Assembly (NCBI RefSeq): GCF_037975245.1
Contig: NC_092567.1
Location: forward strand, 20,871,376 to 20,935,375
Direction of reading: 5' to 3'
DNA: 64,000 nucleotides
Source: Apostichopus japonicus
Taxonomy: Eukaryota > Echinodermata > Holothuroidea > Aspidochirotida > Stichopodidae
A program made the translations under genes and the position numbers. The first letter of the stretch is position 1. Each line of letters opens with the position of its first letter. Below the pieces are notes generated by a model, which saw nothing but the letters and a program-made list of their open reading frames with translations, searched no databases and was not told the DNA's origin. This document shows positions 39,852 through 51,864 of the stretch, one piece after another.

Positions 39852-42235
39852 AAGCTTGTATGCACGATAACTCAACAAGGGATTGACTGATCATGATCAA
39901 ACTTGGTGGGTGGGTGGCCCATAGTGAGTAGATGAACCCTATTGTTTTTGGTGCCCACAAAGGTCACCAAAGGTCAGTTATGGTCCAAAAACCCAAAATA
40001 CTAAAACTGCAATAACTCCCAGTGCCAATGTGCGACAAGGTTGATATTTTGGGACAAGTTGTGAACTGGTTAGGGCAATATTTTGAAACTTAACGGTCAT
40101 GTGATCTGAGGTCACCAAAGGTCAATTAATGTTAAAAAACTAGTATTTTTGCGATAACTTGAGAACGAATTGTCCGTTAGGGTTGGGAGTTGCTTCAGTG
40201 TAATCCAATTGTCGACCCACATCTGGGTGACCCTTGACCTCAATTTGACCTCTGGTGACCTTTTCATGTTTTGGGGATTTTTACAGTTTCGATGCTATTT
40301 TCAGATGTCAAAGGTACCTTCCGATCATAAATATTGATAGGTTGACCCCCGTGTGACCTTTGTGTGCGAACTTATATGGGGTCAAAGTTTTCGGTCAGAG
40401 TTAGGATGGCTGTACAGACTTATCGTGTTGATTTTTGGAATCAGCAGATCAAACTACATTTGAAACCAAGGTCAAAAGGTCAAAGGTCACATTAGAAAAA
40501 ATGTGCTTAGTTTGGGAGAAAACGGGCGAAAAAGAAAATGTTTGGTTTTGATGCTAGATTTGGATATCAAAGGTACCTTCCGATCAAAAATGTCAATGGG
40601 TTGACACCCGGGTGACCTTTGTGTGTAAAGTTATACAAGGTCAAAGTTAATTTTCAGACATTTAATGCAATAACTCCCAGGGCCAAGGTGTAACAAGGTT
40701 GATATTTTGGGACAAGTTGCAAATGGTATAGAGGAATATTTTCAAACTTAACGGTCATGTGATCCGAGGTCATCAAAGGTCAATTAATGTTAAAAAACTA
40801 GTATTTTCGGTGAGAAAATGGGCAAAGAAAAAAATGTTTGAATTCTTACAGTTTTGATGCTATATTCACGTCTCAACAATCAAAAATGTCAATAGGTTTA
40901 CCCCAGGTGACCTTTGTGTGTGAAGTTTTATGAGGTCAAAGTAAATTTTCAGACATTTAGTGCAATAATTCCCAGTTCCAAGGTGTGACACGGTTGATAT
41001 TTTGGGACAAGTTGCAAATGGTATAGGGGAATATTTTCAAACATAACGGTCATGTGATCCGAGGTCACCAAAGGTCAATTAATGATAAAAAACTAGTATT
41101 TTTGCGATAACTTGAGAACGAATTGTCCGTTAGGGTTGGGAGTTGCTTCAATTTAATCCAATTGTCGACCCACATCTGGGTGACCCTTGACCTCAATTTG
41201 ACCTCTGGTGACCTTTTCATGTTTTGGGGATTTTTACAGTTTCGATGCTATTTTCAGATGTCAAAGGTACCTTCTGATCATAAATGTCAATGGGTTGACC
41301 CCCGTGTGACCTTCGTGTGCGGAGTTATACGAGGTCAAAGTTAATTTTCAGACATTTAATGCAATAACTCTCAGTTCCAAGGTGTGACATGGTTGATATT
41401 TTGGGACAAGTTGCAAATGGTATAGGGGAATATTTTCACACTTAACGGTCATGTGATCCGAGGTCACCAAAGGTCAATTAATGATAAAAAACTAGTATTT
41501 TTGTGATAACTTGAGAACGAACTGTCCGTTAAGGTTGGGAGTTGCTTCAATGTAATCCATTTGTCAACCCCCATCTGGGTGACCCTTGACCTCAATTTGA
41601 CCTCTGGTGACCTTTTCATGTTTTGGGGATTTTTACAGTTTCGATGCTATTTTCAGATGTCAAAGTGGCCTTCTGATCATAAATGTCAATAGGTTGACCC
41701 CAATGTGACCTTCGTGTGCGAAGTTATACGAGTTCAAAGTTAAATAATATTAATGAGGTCACAGGTCAAACGTGAAAAACTCCCAAGTTGCAATAACTTA
41801 GCTACTATTTATTGGAATTTCGTCAAACTTGGTATGATGATATTGGTAGATAGTCTCCACACACTGATGTGTGTTGCAATTGATATCATGCATGTTTATA
41901 AGGGGGGGGGGGGGGCTAGCATTATTTCGTTATGAAAAGTTTGTATGCACAATAACTCAACAAGGGAATGACCAATCATTACCATACTTGGTGAGTGGGT
42001 GGCCCATAGTAAGTAGATTATCCCTGTTGATGTTGGTGCTCATTTCATGAATATTAATGAGGTCATGGGGTCAAACGTGAAATACTCCAAATGCAATTAC
42101 TTGGCTACTATTACTACTCGGAATTTCGTCAAACTTGGTATGATGATAATGGTAGATAGTCTTCACACACTGATGTGTGTTGCAATTGATATCAGGGCTT
42201 AGCATTACTTTGGCAACAAAAGTTTGTGAGCATAA
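39852..42235. repeat. AGGTCA-rich complex tandem repeat block
   Basis: Modules of about 100-400 bp recur in varying order. One begins AACTAGTATTTTTGCGATAA (40139, 41089, 41489, a shortened variant at 40796). Others are GGGACAAGTTGCAAATGGTA (three copies), TGTATGCACGATAACTCAAC (start, and about 41943) and CACACACTGATGTGTGTTGC (about 41861 and 42165). The array is unusually dense in AGGTCA/TGACCT hexamers with regular spacing. Open frames inside are incidental. Confidence 0.88.
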
Positions 42236-42379
42236 ATTACTGTTGTTGTATTAGGGCTTTGTTAGAAATTTCCCTATGAATGGAACTAATGAACAGCAGC
42301 AAGGAACCATGAAATGTTTTCATTCTGGTTTTGTTTGAGTACGAGGGGCCATTCTTTGACTTTCTGACATATTTTTGTT

Positions 42380-42470
42380 ATTTATTGGGGGTGGGGAGGG
42401 TAGGGTGGGGTTGGGTGGGGAGGGTAGACCGGGTTGAGGGTATAGGCAGGGTTGGGGGTAGGGTGAATGG
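42380..42470. repeat. G-rich (GGGTGGGG) stretch
   Basis: Successive GGG to GGGG runs separated by one to five bases (GGTGGGGAGGGTAGGGTGGG), a G-quadruplex candidate on the + strand. Confidence 0.6.
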
Positions 42471-42830
42471 AGGGATGAGGCTAGCAGTTCTATCACTGAC
42501 TCTATCAATTGCCTGCAGGGGCGGAAACTCGCGGGCGCGACTAGGCAGCTTTGCTGTGCAACTTATTGGAAGCCATGCATGTTGTCAACCATCTCCCTCC
42601 CCCACACCCCGTCGGTGTCGGGAGTCGTGAGTGTTGCTGGTCTGATCATGTAATAGTACACATGATCATATAGGTAACATATTATGTACAGTGTCAGTTA
42701 ATAGGCTAGTGTAGAGGCCTAGCTATACTAACGATATTCAATATATACGTAAAAGGTGCTTGTTATGGAAGGTGAACCAAGCCTTAGAGCCTAGGCAAGA
42801 CTACAATCAGAGAACTTTAATGAATTAATC

Positions 42831-42993
42831 GGCTCTATAATTTAGAATCAGTGCCTGCATGGAAGTATACCGGAAGTACGTAAAGTACACCTCAATGTAC
42901 ATTGTTGACATATGACAGTGACAAGGTTAGGGTAACAAGGTTAGGGTCAATATACTTCTCTATACTTCCGGTCAATGATTCTAAATTAGAACC
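42831..42993. mobile_element. Small inverted-repeat element (MITE-like)
   Basis: GGCTCTATAATTTAGAATCA at the left mirrors TGATTCTAAATTAGAACC at the right, and GGAAGTATA mirrors TATACTTCC further in. AATTAA lies just outside each end, a possible target duplication. Two TTAGGG-containing units lie inside. Confidence 0.55.
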
Positions 42994-43092
42994 AATTAAC
43001 TGATCCATTCTCAATCCCATGCCATTTAATCACACCGTGACTGTAACCGTGCATGCATGTGATTACTTCTTACTTGGAACAGTAGAATTATA

Positions 43093-43215
43093 GACCAGTC
43101 TGTAACAACAAAATGTGTGACGTCATAAGGCAGTCACAGCTACACATATTCCCCCTCACACTCTTTTCCACATCAAATATAGTAGGGGAGTTGGTTTCCT
43201 CCCCCTCCTACTTTA
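43093..43215. repeat. Dispersed repeat, copy 2
   Basis: Same orientation as the copy at 37050-37172, with a ~15-bp insertion (CAGCTACACATATT) and few substitutions. This copy is intergenic. Confidence 0.85.
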
Positions 43216-44805
43216 TAAGGCCTGATAAAGTGTTAGTCACTGGTACGTGAAGATCTGACAAATATAGGCATATCCTCACCTTGAAAGAATAAGACAAAGT
43301 ATGACTTACTGAGATATGGTTCAGATCAATAACAGTTGTATTATCTCGAAGAAAATGTCTTCACCTTAGCTGAACCTTCAAATCGTCGAAACCACCTATA
43401 CTCTTTCTATAGTTTTCTGTCTTCGAACTCAAATTCCGCTTTCGTTTTCTTCTCGTGCAGTGTCTGTATAGACTTATAGGCTACTTGGGTGACAATATAT
43501 CCCGCGAGAACACTGGGAATTCCAAACAACGGGGGTATACTTTACACGCAATACTCCTGTTTTTACTGCTGTGGGTTTACTTCATTTTATATGACAATTC
43601 TTACCGTCTGTAGAAAATATCTATACCCTATAACCCTCCAGTAACTAAAGCTATAGTGTAAACACGACCTCAGTTGCATACATAGGGACCTGTGGGGGTG
43701 TCAACTCGATTATTCACTGTCATCGCTCTGTTGATCAAGTTCAATGGAAGGGAATTCGAGATTTGGAGGAGTGCTTTGGCGCTCCCTTTGACACTGTAGG
43801 CTGCTGAGTTGGTTACAAAGCGAGTAAAAAGGCAAGAATATGGTTGAGTATCGTTTACCAAAATAGCTTACCAGATCTGTTCCACTGTTTAGTCATGCTG
43901 TTGAGGATGGGCCGCATCGGGAAGACACAGCGAAAAATCAAAATTATGTGCAATGCTGTCTGTGTGTTGGTGGCTTCGGGGTTCACGTACGGACCGACCG
44001 CTCTGTCCGAAGGCCAAGAACAGTAGGAAGAGGAGGGGAAGGGGAGGGGGAGGAGGTGCGGGAGGGGAGGAGGAGTGGTTGTATAGTCTCAGTAGCCACC
44101 TTATATTAAAATCTTTAGTATACTTGTGTTAATGTTTGTACCAATACCATGTAAGTCTTGACAATGTTCATTTAGGAAAGGTCTTAAGAAATGATAGAGG
44201 GGACACCCTCACTTAATTTTGCTGACAAAACAGCTGGTGGTGGGAGTGTGGAGGGAGATGGGAGGGGGAGGCGCAATGCCCTTTGTTGCCCGAAAGCATA
44301 TATAGCAAGCACTCCGTCCCTTTAGTAATAACATTATGAAAGGGGCATTTTCGTCAGTGCTCCAACCCCCCCCCCCCCCACCCGACCTTAGCTGGTCAGC
44401 TATGGTATGAGGTTTGATTTTTACTGCTTAATGTTCGAACTTGATTTTACCATCACTGTTAACAATTATTTATCTTTTTTGACCCTTTTCGTAGTTTGGG
44501 AGAACATAATTCGAATGAAAAATGAGAAGCAATTGGAGAAGTTCTATATGAAACTTCTATCAGTTAATAGTATATGGTAAGATTTGGGCATATAGTGATG
44601 ACGCTCTTTTAATATGCATGTGACCAGATATATTGTATAACTTCGTAAAAACATATCCTCAACATTTACCTGTATATGAAGATGTGGACGCACAGTATAT
44701 ATGATAGTTGATGTTTTGTGATTTAAGCTGGAATCTTCACAGTAGGTATAATGCAGGTATGGCTTAGTATAGTGCTCCTTACTATGCATGGTGGATGGAT
44801 GGAGG

Positions 44806-44956
44806 CCTATGGGTGCATATGGGTGCCTATGGGTGCCTATGGGTGCATATGGGTGACTATGGGTTCTCATAGGTGCCTATGGGTGCCTATTGGTGCATAT
44901 ATGGGTGCCTATGAGTGCATATGGGTGCCTATGGGTGCCTGTGGGTGCATATGGGT
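44806..44956. repeat. 10-bp minisatellite TATGGGTGCC/A
   Basis: About fifteen copies of TATGGGTGCC or TATGGGTGCA with single-base variants. Confidence 0.95.
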
Positions 44957-45104
44957 CGTTAAGATCAAGATGCGCCAATGTCAAGGTACCTCACGGAACC
45001 AAACCCCCACGGTCAAGAGCCCTCTGCATGTAAACACTTCCAAACAAGATTTACGGTACTATTGACTTTCTAATCCAGGTATATGCCTGCAAGATTCAAG
45101 CTAT

Positions 45105-45152
45105 GGTGAGGGTAGGGTGAGGTGGGGTGAGGGTGAGGTGGGGTGAGGGTGG
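45105..45152. repeat. GGGTGAGGTGG repeat
   Basis: Four or more copies of GGTGAGG(G) units, G-rich on the + strand. Confidence 0.75.
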
Positions 45153-46261
45153 AAGCATATGGTGCAACATCCGGTCTCCATAGTATGTTCATCTCTTATT
45201 GATCGTCTCGACGGCTAATTGCTAGCGGAAACCATGGCATGTTATGACACTTCCTCCCCCAAAAAACCCAAACACGATGCCATCTTAAAACACAATCTTA
45301 CAGTAGAACGAAGAAGGGAGGGAAGAAGGGGGGGGGGGTCACCCTTATTGCATCTTAAGTGAACTTGAAGCAAACAGGGCCATCTTGCTTTAGAAATAAA
45401 CAATATTTCCTCACCGAACAATTTCTAATTTCAAGACATTTATTTATCCTTGAAATGTAATACATCATCATTGGAACGTTTATTTAGCATTCAATTTGAT
45501 TTGTATTTAGAATTTCCTCAAAAGGCAACTATTGTTTGGTAGAGAAATTACTTTCCTTCTGTTGATAAATTATTTTTAATATTATAAATTTCAGCTTCAT
45601 TGCCATGATGACAATATCATTTACTTTGCAGTTGCCAGAAGCATTCACAAAATATGATATGAAATATAAAAGCTTCATTATCTTCGTGGTACAAGATGCT
45701 ATAGAGGTCTTGCACATGACGTCATTCACTGGTTTTCACACCACGTGATCAATTTTGCTGGAGTGAAAAAATTGCTTCTTCTCACACTGACTTACTATGT
45801 AGCCCTAAATTCAAACGATGATTTCTAAATGTCTGGTGAATATTTTCAGGAAAACTTGCCATATGTTATTCTACAAAAATCAAACAAACCTCAAAAATAT
45901 ATATAATTTGAATCTTTTCGCAAATGAAGAAAAACGAGCAAAATAAAGAAAATTAGCCCATTGAACGTAACGATATAGAGAGGCTCTCTTTCCCTCCAGT
46001 CACTGAGCATGATTCCCGCTATGTCCCAAAATATGACGTCACTGCAACACCTCTATATGAGGGTGTGGTTTGGACCTAAAGATTCAGCCCAAAAATATCT
46101 ATCAATTAACTATAGCCAGTCATAAACAGTATCTCTGTCGAAATATTTGAAATATAAGCATATTATTTGTGAACTGACGTTAACTTACAGTGTGATCTCT
46201 TAAAAACATATATGCTCTGTCGTATATAGAATGCGGAACATTTAAAAAAAAATTGAAAATA

Positions 46262-46336
46262 TCATTTTATTCTTCTAAATTTTTGTTTAATCTGTATTGA
46301 TTTCATCGTCGCGTTAGCAGAGAGGAATCCCAAGAG
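46262..46336 (-). CDS. Tetraspanin 2 exon 6 and stop
   Basis: [13 protein letters not shown], then a basic tail and stop TGA at 46262-46264. Acceptor TTTACAG; reading phase fits. Confidence 0.8.
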   Translation of the reverse strand, partial: LLGFLSANATMKSIQIKQKFRRIK

Positions 46337-48102
46337 CTGTAAAATAAATACGAAAAATATTAAAATAAATCCTTATAAATTATAAATAAGAAATCTATAG
46401 AAACATAAACACAAAGAGAAGTTAAAATGTTTCAGATCTTAACATATATAGTAGAAGTATGACATCACAGATTTACAAAATGCCGCCAACTACCCACCCC
46501 CCCCCCTCCCTTTTCCAATAAGATACTTAAAATCGGATATCTTTCAAATGAAGCCAGATTTTTGTGTATATTAGTTTTATATAAATTACCTCGGGTAAGA
46601 ACAAGGCCACTGATGCCACAGCTGTTAGTAATAAGGCTACGTAAGGGTCGTTAACGATAGCTCTTAGACAACCCTGCATGTAAAGAAGTAAAAAAAGAAA
46701 CAAAACAATATTTATCAATTACGATTAATGAGAAGACGTGACTCGCTCTATAGTTAATCAAGAAGAGGGTCTTATGTGATTGTTTATCATAAATACAGAT
46801 ACTGAATTACAAAATACTTTATTTAGGAATCATCACACTGCTAATTCTTTATAGAAAATTTCTCTCAAACTTACTATACGTATTTGATGTATCATACGCG
46901 TTGGGCTTCTCGTTTTTCTTTTTTCCTTTTTTTTTTAGTTAATTTCTTTTTTTTCTCCAGTCATATATTTTGAGTTATGGGGTGCGGGGGTGCGGGTTGC
47001 GGGGGTATCTACACTAGGGTAGTATTCCCCTCCCCAGATGAAAGTTATGCACGAGTTTAAAATGTAGCTTATGATTGGTTACATGGACGGTGGGGTGGGG
47101 TGAGGGGTATACACATTCATACTGGCATGTCTATGGTTGGCTTCGACAAAATACACGGAAATTCTTTAGTTGACCTCTTTAAAGGATTTATAATATCATG
47201 TTTTATATTCGAAGATACAAACCGTAAATTATAACTTGTTGTGGAAAAAATGTTTATACATTGGTTATAAATCTTCGATCATTTCTTGACATTTGTTTTC
47301 CAAAAACAAAAAAAATGACTTACATTACCCGTAAAGGTAAAGTTTTTAATCTATTCACCTCACTATAAATATCAGTTTCTCCACGAAGGCCGCATTCATT
47401 TGTCATATTACGACAGCACGAGTCTGGGTATGTATTATCTACGAAATAACTGAAGTTTCCCCAATCTGCTGGCGATAGGACCCCGCAGCAACCATCCTGC
47501 AATGAAGAAACAAAACAAAATAAACCAGTTAAATATATCAAACAAGTTTTTCTTTTTTTTAATCAGCTGCCGAGAGGCAAGATGTAGTTTGCGTTACAAC
47601 TCATAGTGTAACTTATTGCTTTAATTTGAAAACTTTTTACTGTAGTATTCAATAACTGGCAATATTATTTGAACAAATGGTCTCTCTTATGTTTTGTCTC
47701 TACCCCCCCCCCCCCCCTCAACCCCATTTTTTTTTGTAAGGCAGCTATTTCCTTTCCCAGTTTGGGCCTGTATGTCAGAGTTACAAGTCCCACTTTACAC
47801 CAGTAGAAAGAATCACTGAAGCCAAGGGGTATATACGGACTTAGGTCTGTGACACGAAGGTCGGTGGAACGGATCGTACACCCCCATTCCCACCCCACCT
47901 CCACCCCACCCCTACGGGCCCACGATGAGGACAAAACAGTCGTGAAGAGGAATTTTCTGGTGAGTTGATTTGTAACTTGTTTTTTTGACGTTTTTCCTTG
48001 TTTTTTTTCTATTTCGGTTTCTGATTGTTTGTATCTGTATGCTTATATGTATATATATATATATATTAATATATATCAATATATATCAATATATATATAT
48101 AA

Positions 48103-48148
<46 letters not shown>

Positions 48149-50972
48149 GTGTGTGTGTTTGTATATATATGCACAAATACGTGTATACATATATTTGCAT
48201 GTATATATGTTATATATTTAAAAAAAAAAATATGTGATATCAATATTACTGACACAACTACATTTAGTCTGAGCGACTCACCTTCTGTTGTGTAAAATCC
48301 CACGTACGGACAAAGTCTGTTTCTGTCCTGTTAGCATTAGGGGAGTACAGATACATTTTTTGCAAAAGACCATCTTCGATGGTTATCCGTATGCTGCTGC
48401 TATAGATCAGCGCAAAATATATATTTGCTACCTGAATCACGGCGCTGATTACCAAAGCTATCATAAACTGTGAATAAAAAAAAATATGACAAAATAAAAA
48501 CAGGAGCAAAATCAGAGGGTGGTAAAGAAAGAGATGTAAAGAAAACAGAAAGTTAAACTGTAATGAAGTGAATCAACGAAATTACATACCGCTTCAGTAT
48601 TGTAGCACGCATTTCGAACATACATAACTTGCATACATAAATTTGGTACCTGGGTAGGTATTCTTCCCTAGATCCAACCAACCCCTCCCCCCCTCTTCCA
48701 CAGTCCCCACCCAAATATCTCTCCATTCTGAATCAATATGCCATGAGTAAAATGATCACCATACCATTGGGTGTGACAAACCCTCGACGGTGGAATTGTT
48801 GAAGCTTGACCATTGACTTTGACAACAATAAACATCTGGGTGGGTAATCTCCCCTACCCTACCACCCCACCCCACCCCCACCCCACACTCCGTCCCCCAC
48901 CAACCGTCATTTCTCTTTTCATCTCATACAGCGGCGGGTCCGAGCTTTCTCTGGAGAGAGGGGCTTCGTGACACTCGGTTCGGTAGACACCGTTATTAGC
49001 ACCGAAATAGCGGTGCAAGAAGAAAAACCGGTTACAAGTAAGGAATGCCGCGAGCAGCGTGCAAAATTGATCCACAACCGAATACCGATACCGCGGTATA
49101 CCGGATTCAATGTGTACCATATTTTACAACAAACTTAATGTTTACAGTTTAGTTTTTAGTGTCACTTTTAGTCCTCCCCCTGCCATATACATATCATTAA
49201 AAAGAGAAAAAATACAATAAAACAATACCAGGAATAGAGCAAGCCTTCGTTCTTTAATGCTTCCGTACAGACCGAGTACCGTCATTAGGAATGTGAAGAC
49301 ACCGATACAGATGGAGAGGACACCGACCAGGAAGACGGGTGAAATATTGACATCTAGGAGACTCACGAGAGGTTGTCGTTTATCAGACAAAATCACGCCC
49401 AGGATGATAAAAGCAATACCGAAAAGCTGAAATGTATTGGGGAGGTAACGATATAGGTAAGGGTATATCGCAAAGTTATATATATATAATTGACAGTATC
49501 TGAAATTGAGTTGAGATTTTTGATACACTTTGCACCGATGCTCTTTGATATTAAATTTCCATGAAAATCTTAAAAAGACACAATATTGTTTAGTTGTTGA
49601 TAAGCGGTGCACGATGTTTATAGTGGAGTATTTCCCGTAGATCATTTTAAATTTGTGGTTTGAAAATTAGGTAATTGCAGCTTGGTTCTGTCGTCCAAGG
49701 ATTTCGAAACAACTTAAAGATCATGCAAATGGATGTCCTATACAGAGGTGATAAATCGGGTGCCTACACATCTCACCCCCCCCCCCCTCCCCTCTTCGTA
49801 TTGAAAAAAAAAGTGATATGAAAAAGAGGGATACACTCTCGATATAAAACTGAACTAAATAAGCCAAGTTAACCCTGACAGAGTGAAAAACCTCACTGTA
49901 TATTGTGTACGTATAATAGGCCGGCTGTAAAGCCTAACCATGTTACATGCATGCCTGATTACTGGAAGACTTGTGGCTAGGTTTTCCCGGGCCGGACTGA
50001 AAATCTATTTCGGGCTGGGTTGGACCCACGGATCGACGATTGAGCACCCTCTGGCGTGGGACGTGAAGTTAATAATTTACTTATTAATGTGGTAAATGAA
50101 GTTAACATAATTAAATTAAGTAAGAAATCTTTTAACGGGTTTATAATTTACATCTATGACGTCATACCCAATCACTGTTGGTATACAGAACAGCAAGTAG
50201 GAATTAGATGTAAGTTTCATAGGAATCCAGAGAGCTGTTTATGTCAATCGTTTAACTTCCTCTATTTCAAATAATATTACACCAGGATTTTCCAACAAAT
50301 TTTCCAACGATTGGGGGGAGGGGGGAGGGGGGGGAGGGGGTGAGTATATCCAGCGTTTCAACCGAGAGCGCTTTCTTATCGGTCCTAACAGAGCCGTAAG
50401 TACTCTATGGCTCTGGGCTTGTTATGAGCTTGAATTATATTGTTACAAATCTCCACCGTAGATTTGGTAAAGCGCTGTAACATATCTCAAACTATGTGAT
50501 GCTAGTTGTGTAAATACTTCAATTTCAAGAGATCTCGTCTTTAATAACTACGAGAAGAACCACAAGTATAAAAGTCCAGTGTGTCCCATTAAGAACCAGA
50601 TGAAAATACATTACAAGAAGCTTTCTGGTTATTTGACGACCAGACATGGGTCAAATGGCCAAACGAACGGATGGCAACATTGCGTTGCTAAGATGAGTGG
50701 TAAACACTAAATGTTGAGCTCAAATATGTCACACTATGTTTGAATTAGGGGAATGTGCAGGTGTAAATTTGCCCAGAAGTGTCCATCAGAGATTTCTGAA
50801 TGGGATTCTCAGTGAAATTCGGAGACCGCAGTTTGTCAAGTTTCGCGGAACTAGAAAGGACGGACTTGATAGCGCCCTCTGTTGATTTTAGGGCGGGCTG
50901 GAGATCACCATTGACAAAACTCACCAACAAGATGTGACAGATCGAGTTAAGCACTCTCTTTTCCCTCGCCAT
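46262..50972 (-). CDS. Tetraspanin 2 of cluster
   Basis: Six exons on the - strand: 50925-50972, 49229-49426, 48282-48467, 47359-47496, 46590-46673, 46262-46336 (16, 66, 62, 46, 28 and 24 codons plus stop), all phase 0, 242 aa and intact. TM1 spans the exon 1/2 junction (SICHILL + [13 protein letters not shown]). TM2 is [20 protein letters not shown], followed by GSIKERR, where the family usually has GAIKE. TM3 is [20 protein letters not shown]. The large loop has GCCG, YPDSCC, ECG and a final GC (six cysteines) and N-glycosylation sequons NRT, NFS and NMT. TM4 ([17 protein letters not shown]) leads to a short basic tail ending FRRIK. GLYG replaces the usual GCCG at the TM2 end. It acts as a membrane scaffold; no specific partner is deducible. 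Introns contain AT tracts, G/C runs and no other gene I recognise. Confidence 0.93.
46590..46673 (-). CDS. Tetraspanin 2 exon 5 (TM4 start)
   Basis: 28 codons; [17 protein letters not shown] to LFLPE. Acceptor CATGCAG, donor GTAATT. Confidence 0.92.
47359..47496 (-). CDS. Tetraspanin 2 exon 4 (CCG motif)
   Basis: 46 codons; [25 protein letters not shown]. Acceptor TTGCAG, donor GTGAAT. Confidence 0.95.
48046..48145. repeat. AT microsatellite
   Basis: Alternating AT with ATCA and AAAT interruptions, in tetraspanin 2 intron 3. Confidence 0.92.
48282..48467 (-). CDS. Tetraspanin 2 exon 3 (TM3)
   Basis: 62 codons; [12 protein letters not shown] to RTWDFTQQK. Acceptor TTCACAG, donor GTGAGT. Confidence 0.93.
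49229..49426 (-). CDS. Tetraspanin 2 exon 2 (TM1-TM2)
   Basis: 66 codons from [13 protein letters not shown] to KERRLALFL. Acceptor TTTCAG; donor GTATTG is a weak match to consensus. Confidence 0.93.
50925..50972 (-). CDS. Tetraspanin 2 exon 1
   Basis: ATG at 50970-50972; [16 protein letters not shown]; donor GTGAGT, phase 0. The 48-nt length equals exon 1 of tetraspanin 3. Confidence 0.85.
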
Positions 50973-51824
50973 TGTGACGTAACTTCCTGTTAAGATATTT
51001 GTGAAACGAAATGATACCATATTCCACAGTATGTAATCATTATTATATTCATACCACATATATTGTGGGTTATGTACAAACTATCTCTTATGATACAAAG
51101 TATACATGGAATACTATAGTTCGTAATGTAGAAATGATAAAGGCATACATGTAGAATTCCTCAAATATTTATATATCAATTATAGTAGCAAATATGATGT
51201 ACACTATACATGAAATGGAATAGGCCGTATTCTATGACGTGTATAGGCCTATACTTAAATTATCATACATGAAATAGTAACAAACTATGGTATACATAGC
51301 ATAACATTAATTACATTAATCACAGCTCCTCTACGTATATATAGCAAAACATTCAAATCTTGTAGGCCTAACTGAAATAACAGTGATGTAACATATTCAT
51401 GTAACTATATATGATAACATATTACATACAAAATGCCAAAAAAGGCCTATATTGGGGAGATCGGCCATTATAATATCTCTTATGGGCTACATAATATGTG
51501 TGTTAATAGTGTATAAATAATCCCGCACTATAGCGTTATCTATATCACCTATCACCAACCACTTTATCACCTATATAGTGTCCAATGACGAATGAAAATT
51601 AATGTGCCCAAAATATGGCATGAAATTTTGCAATTTTTGGCTGATCCGATAAGTGACGTCCCTCCCCCTTCCCACTCCCCCCTCCCCATCCCCATGCGAT
51701 AAATTGATATCGGTAAAACCAACTATACTGTTTTGCTTGCCTATCGTTATTCCACACGGTTTTTGTGATAGGCCTATACATCAAGATTTAACCTATGTCC
51801 TCATAGGGTGATCTTTCAAGTTCT

Positions 51825-51864
51825 ATTTTGTTTGAAAGCATATATATATGCTTTCAAACAAAAT
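51825..51864. repeat. Perfect 40-bp palindrome
   Basis: ATTTTGTTTGAAAGCATATA is followed at once by its exact reverse complement, with no spacer. Such a sequence can extrude as a cruciform. Confidence 0.95.

Larger units (their letters stand above)
38694..46261. other. Intergenic DNA between tetraspanins 1 and 2
   Basis: I recognise no exon here. It holds a 39-bp tandem duplication, a long hairpin (38949-39085), a TG microsatellite, the AGGTCA-rich block (39852-42235), G-rich runs (42380-42470), an inverted-repeat element (42831-42993), the second dispersed repeat copy (43093-43215) and a 10-bp minisatellite (44806-44956). The tetraspanin 1 promoter should lie near 38700-39500 and the tetraspanin 2 3' UTR just below 46262. 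Confidence 0.6.

Noticed and set aside
42940-42958. TTAGGG motifs as an interstitial telomere
   Set aside because: Only two copies within a 14-15-bp unit; no telomere-like array.
44544-45065. Open frames over the GGGTGC repeat, on both strands
   Set aside because: They consist largely of repeat-encoded residues (for example WVPMGAYGC); there is no evidence of a gene.
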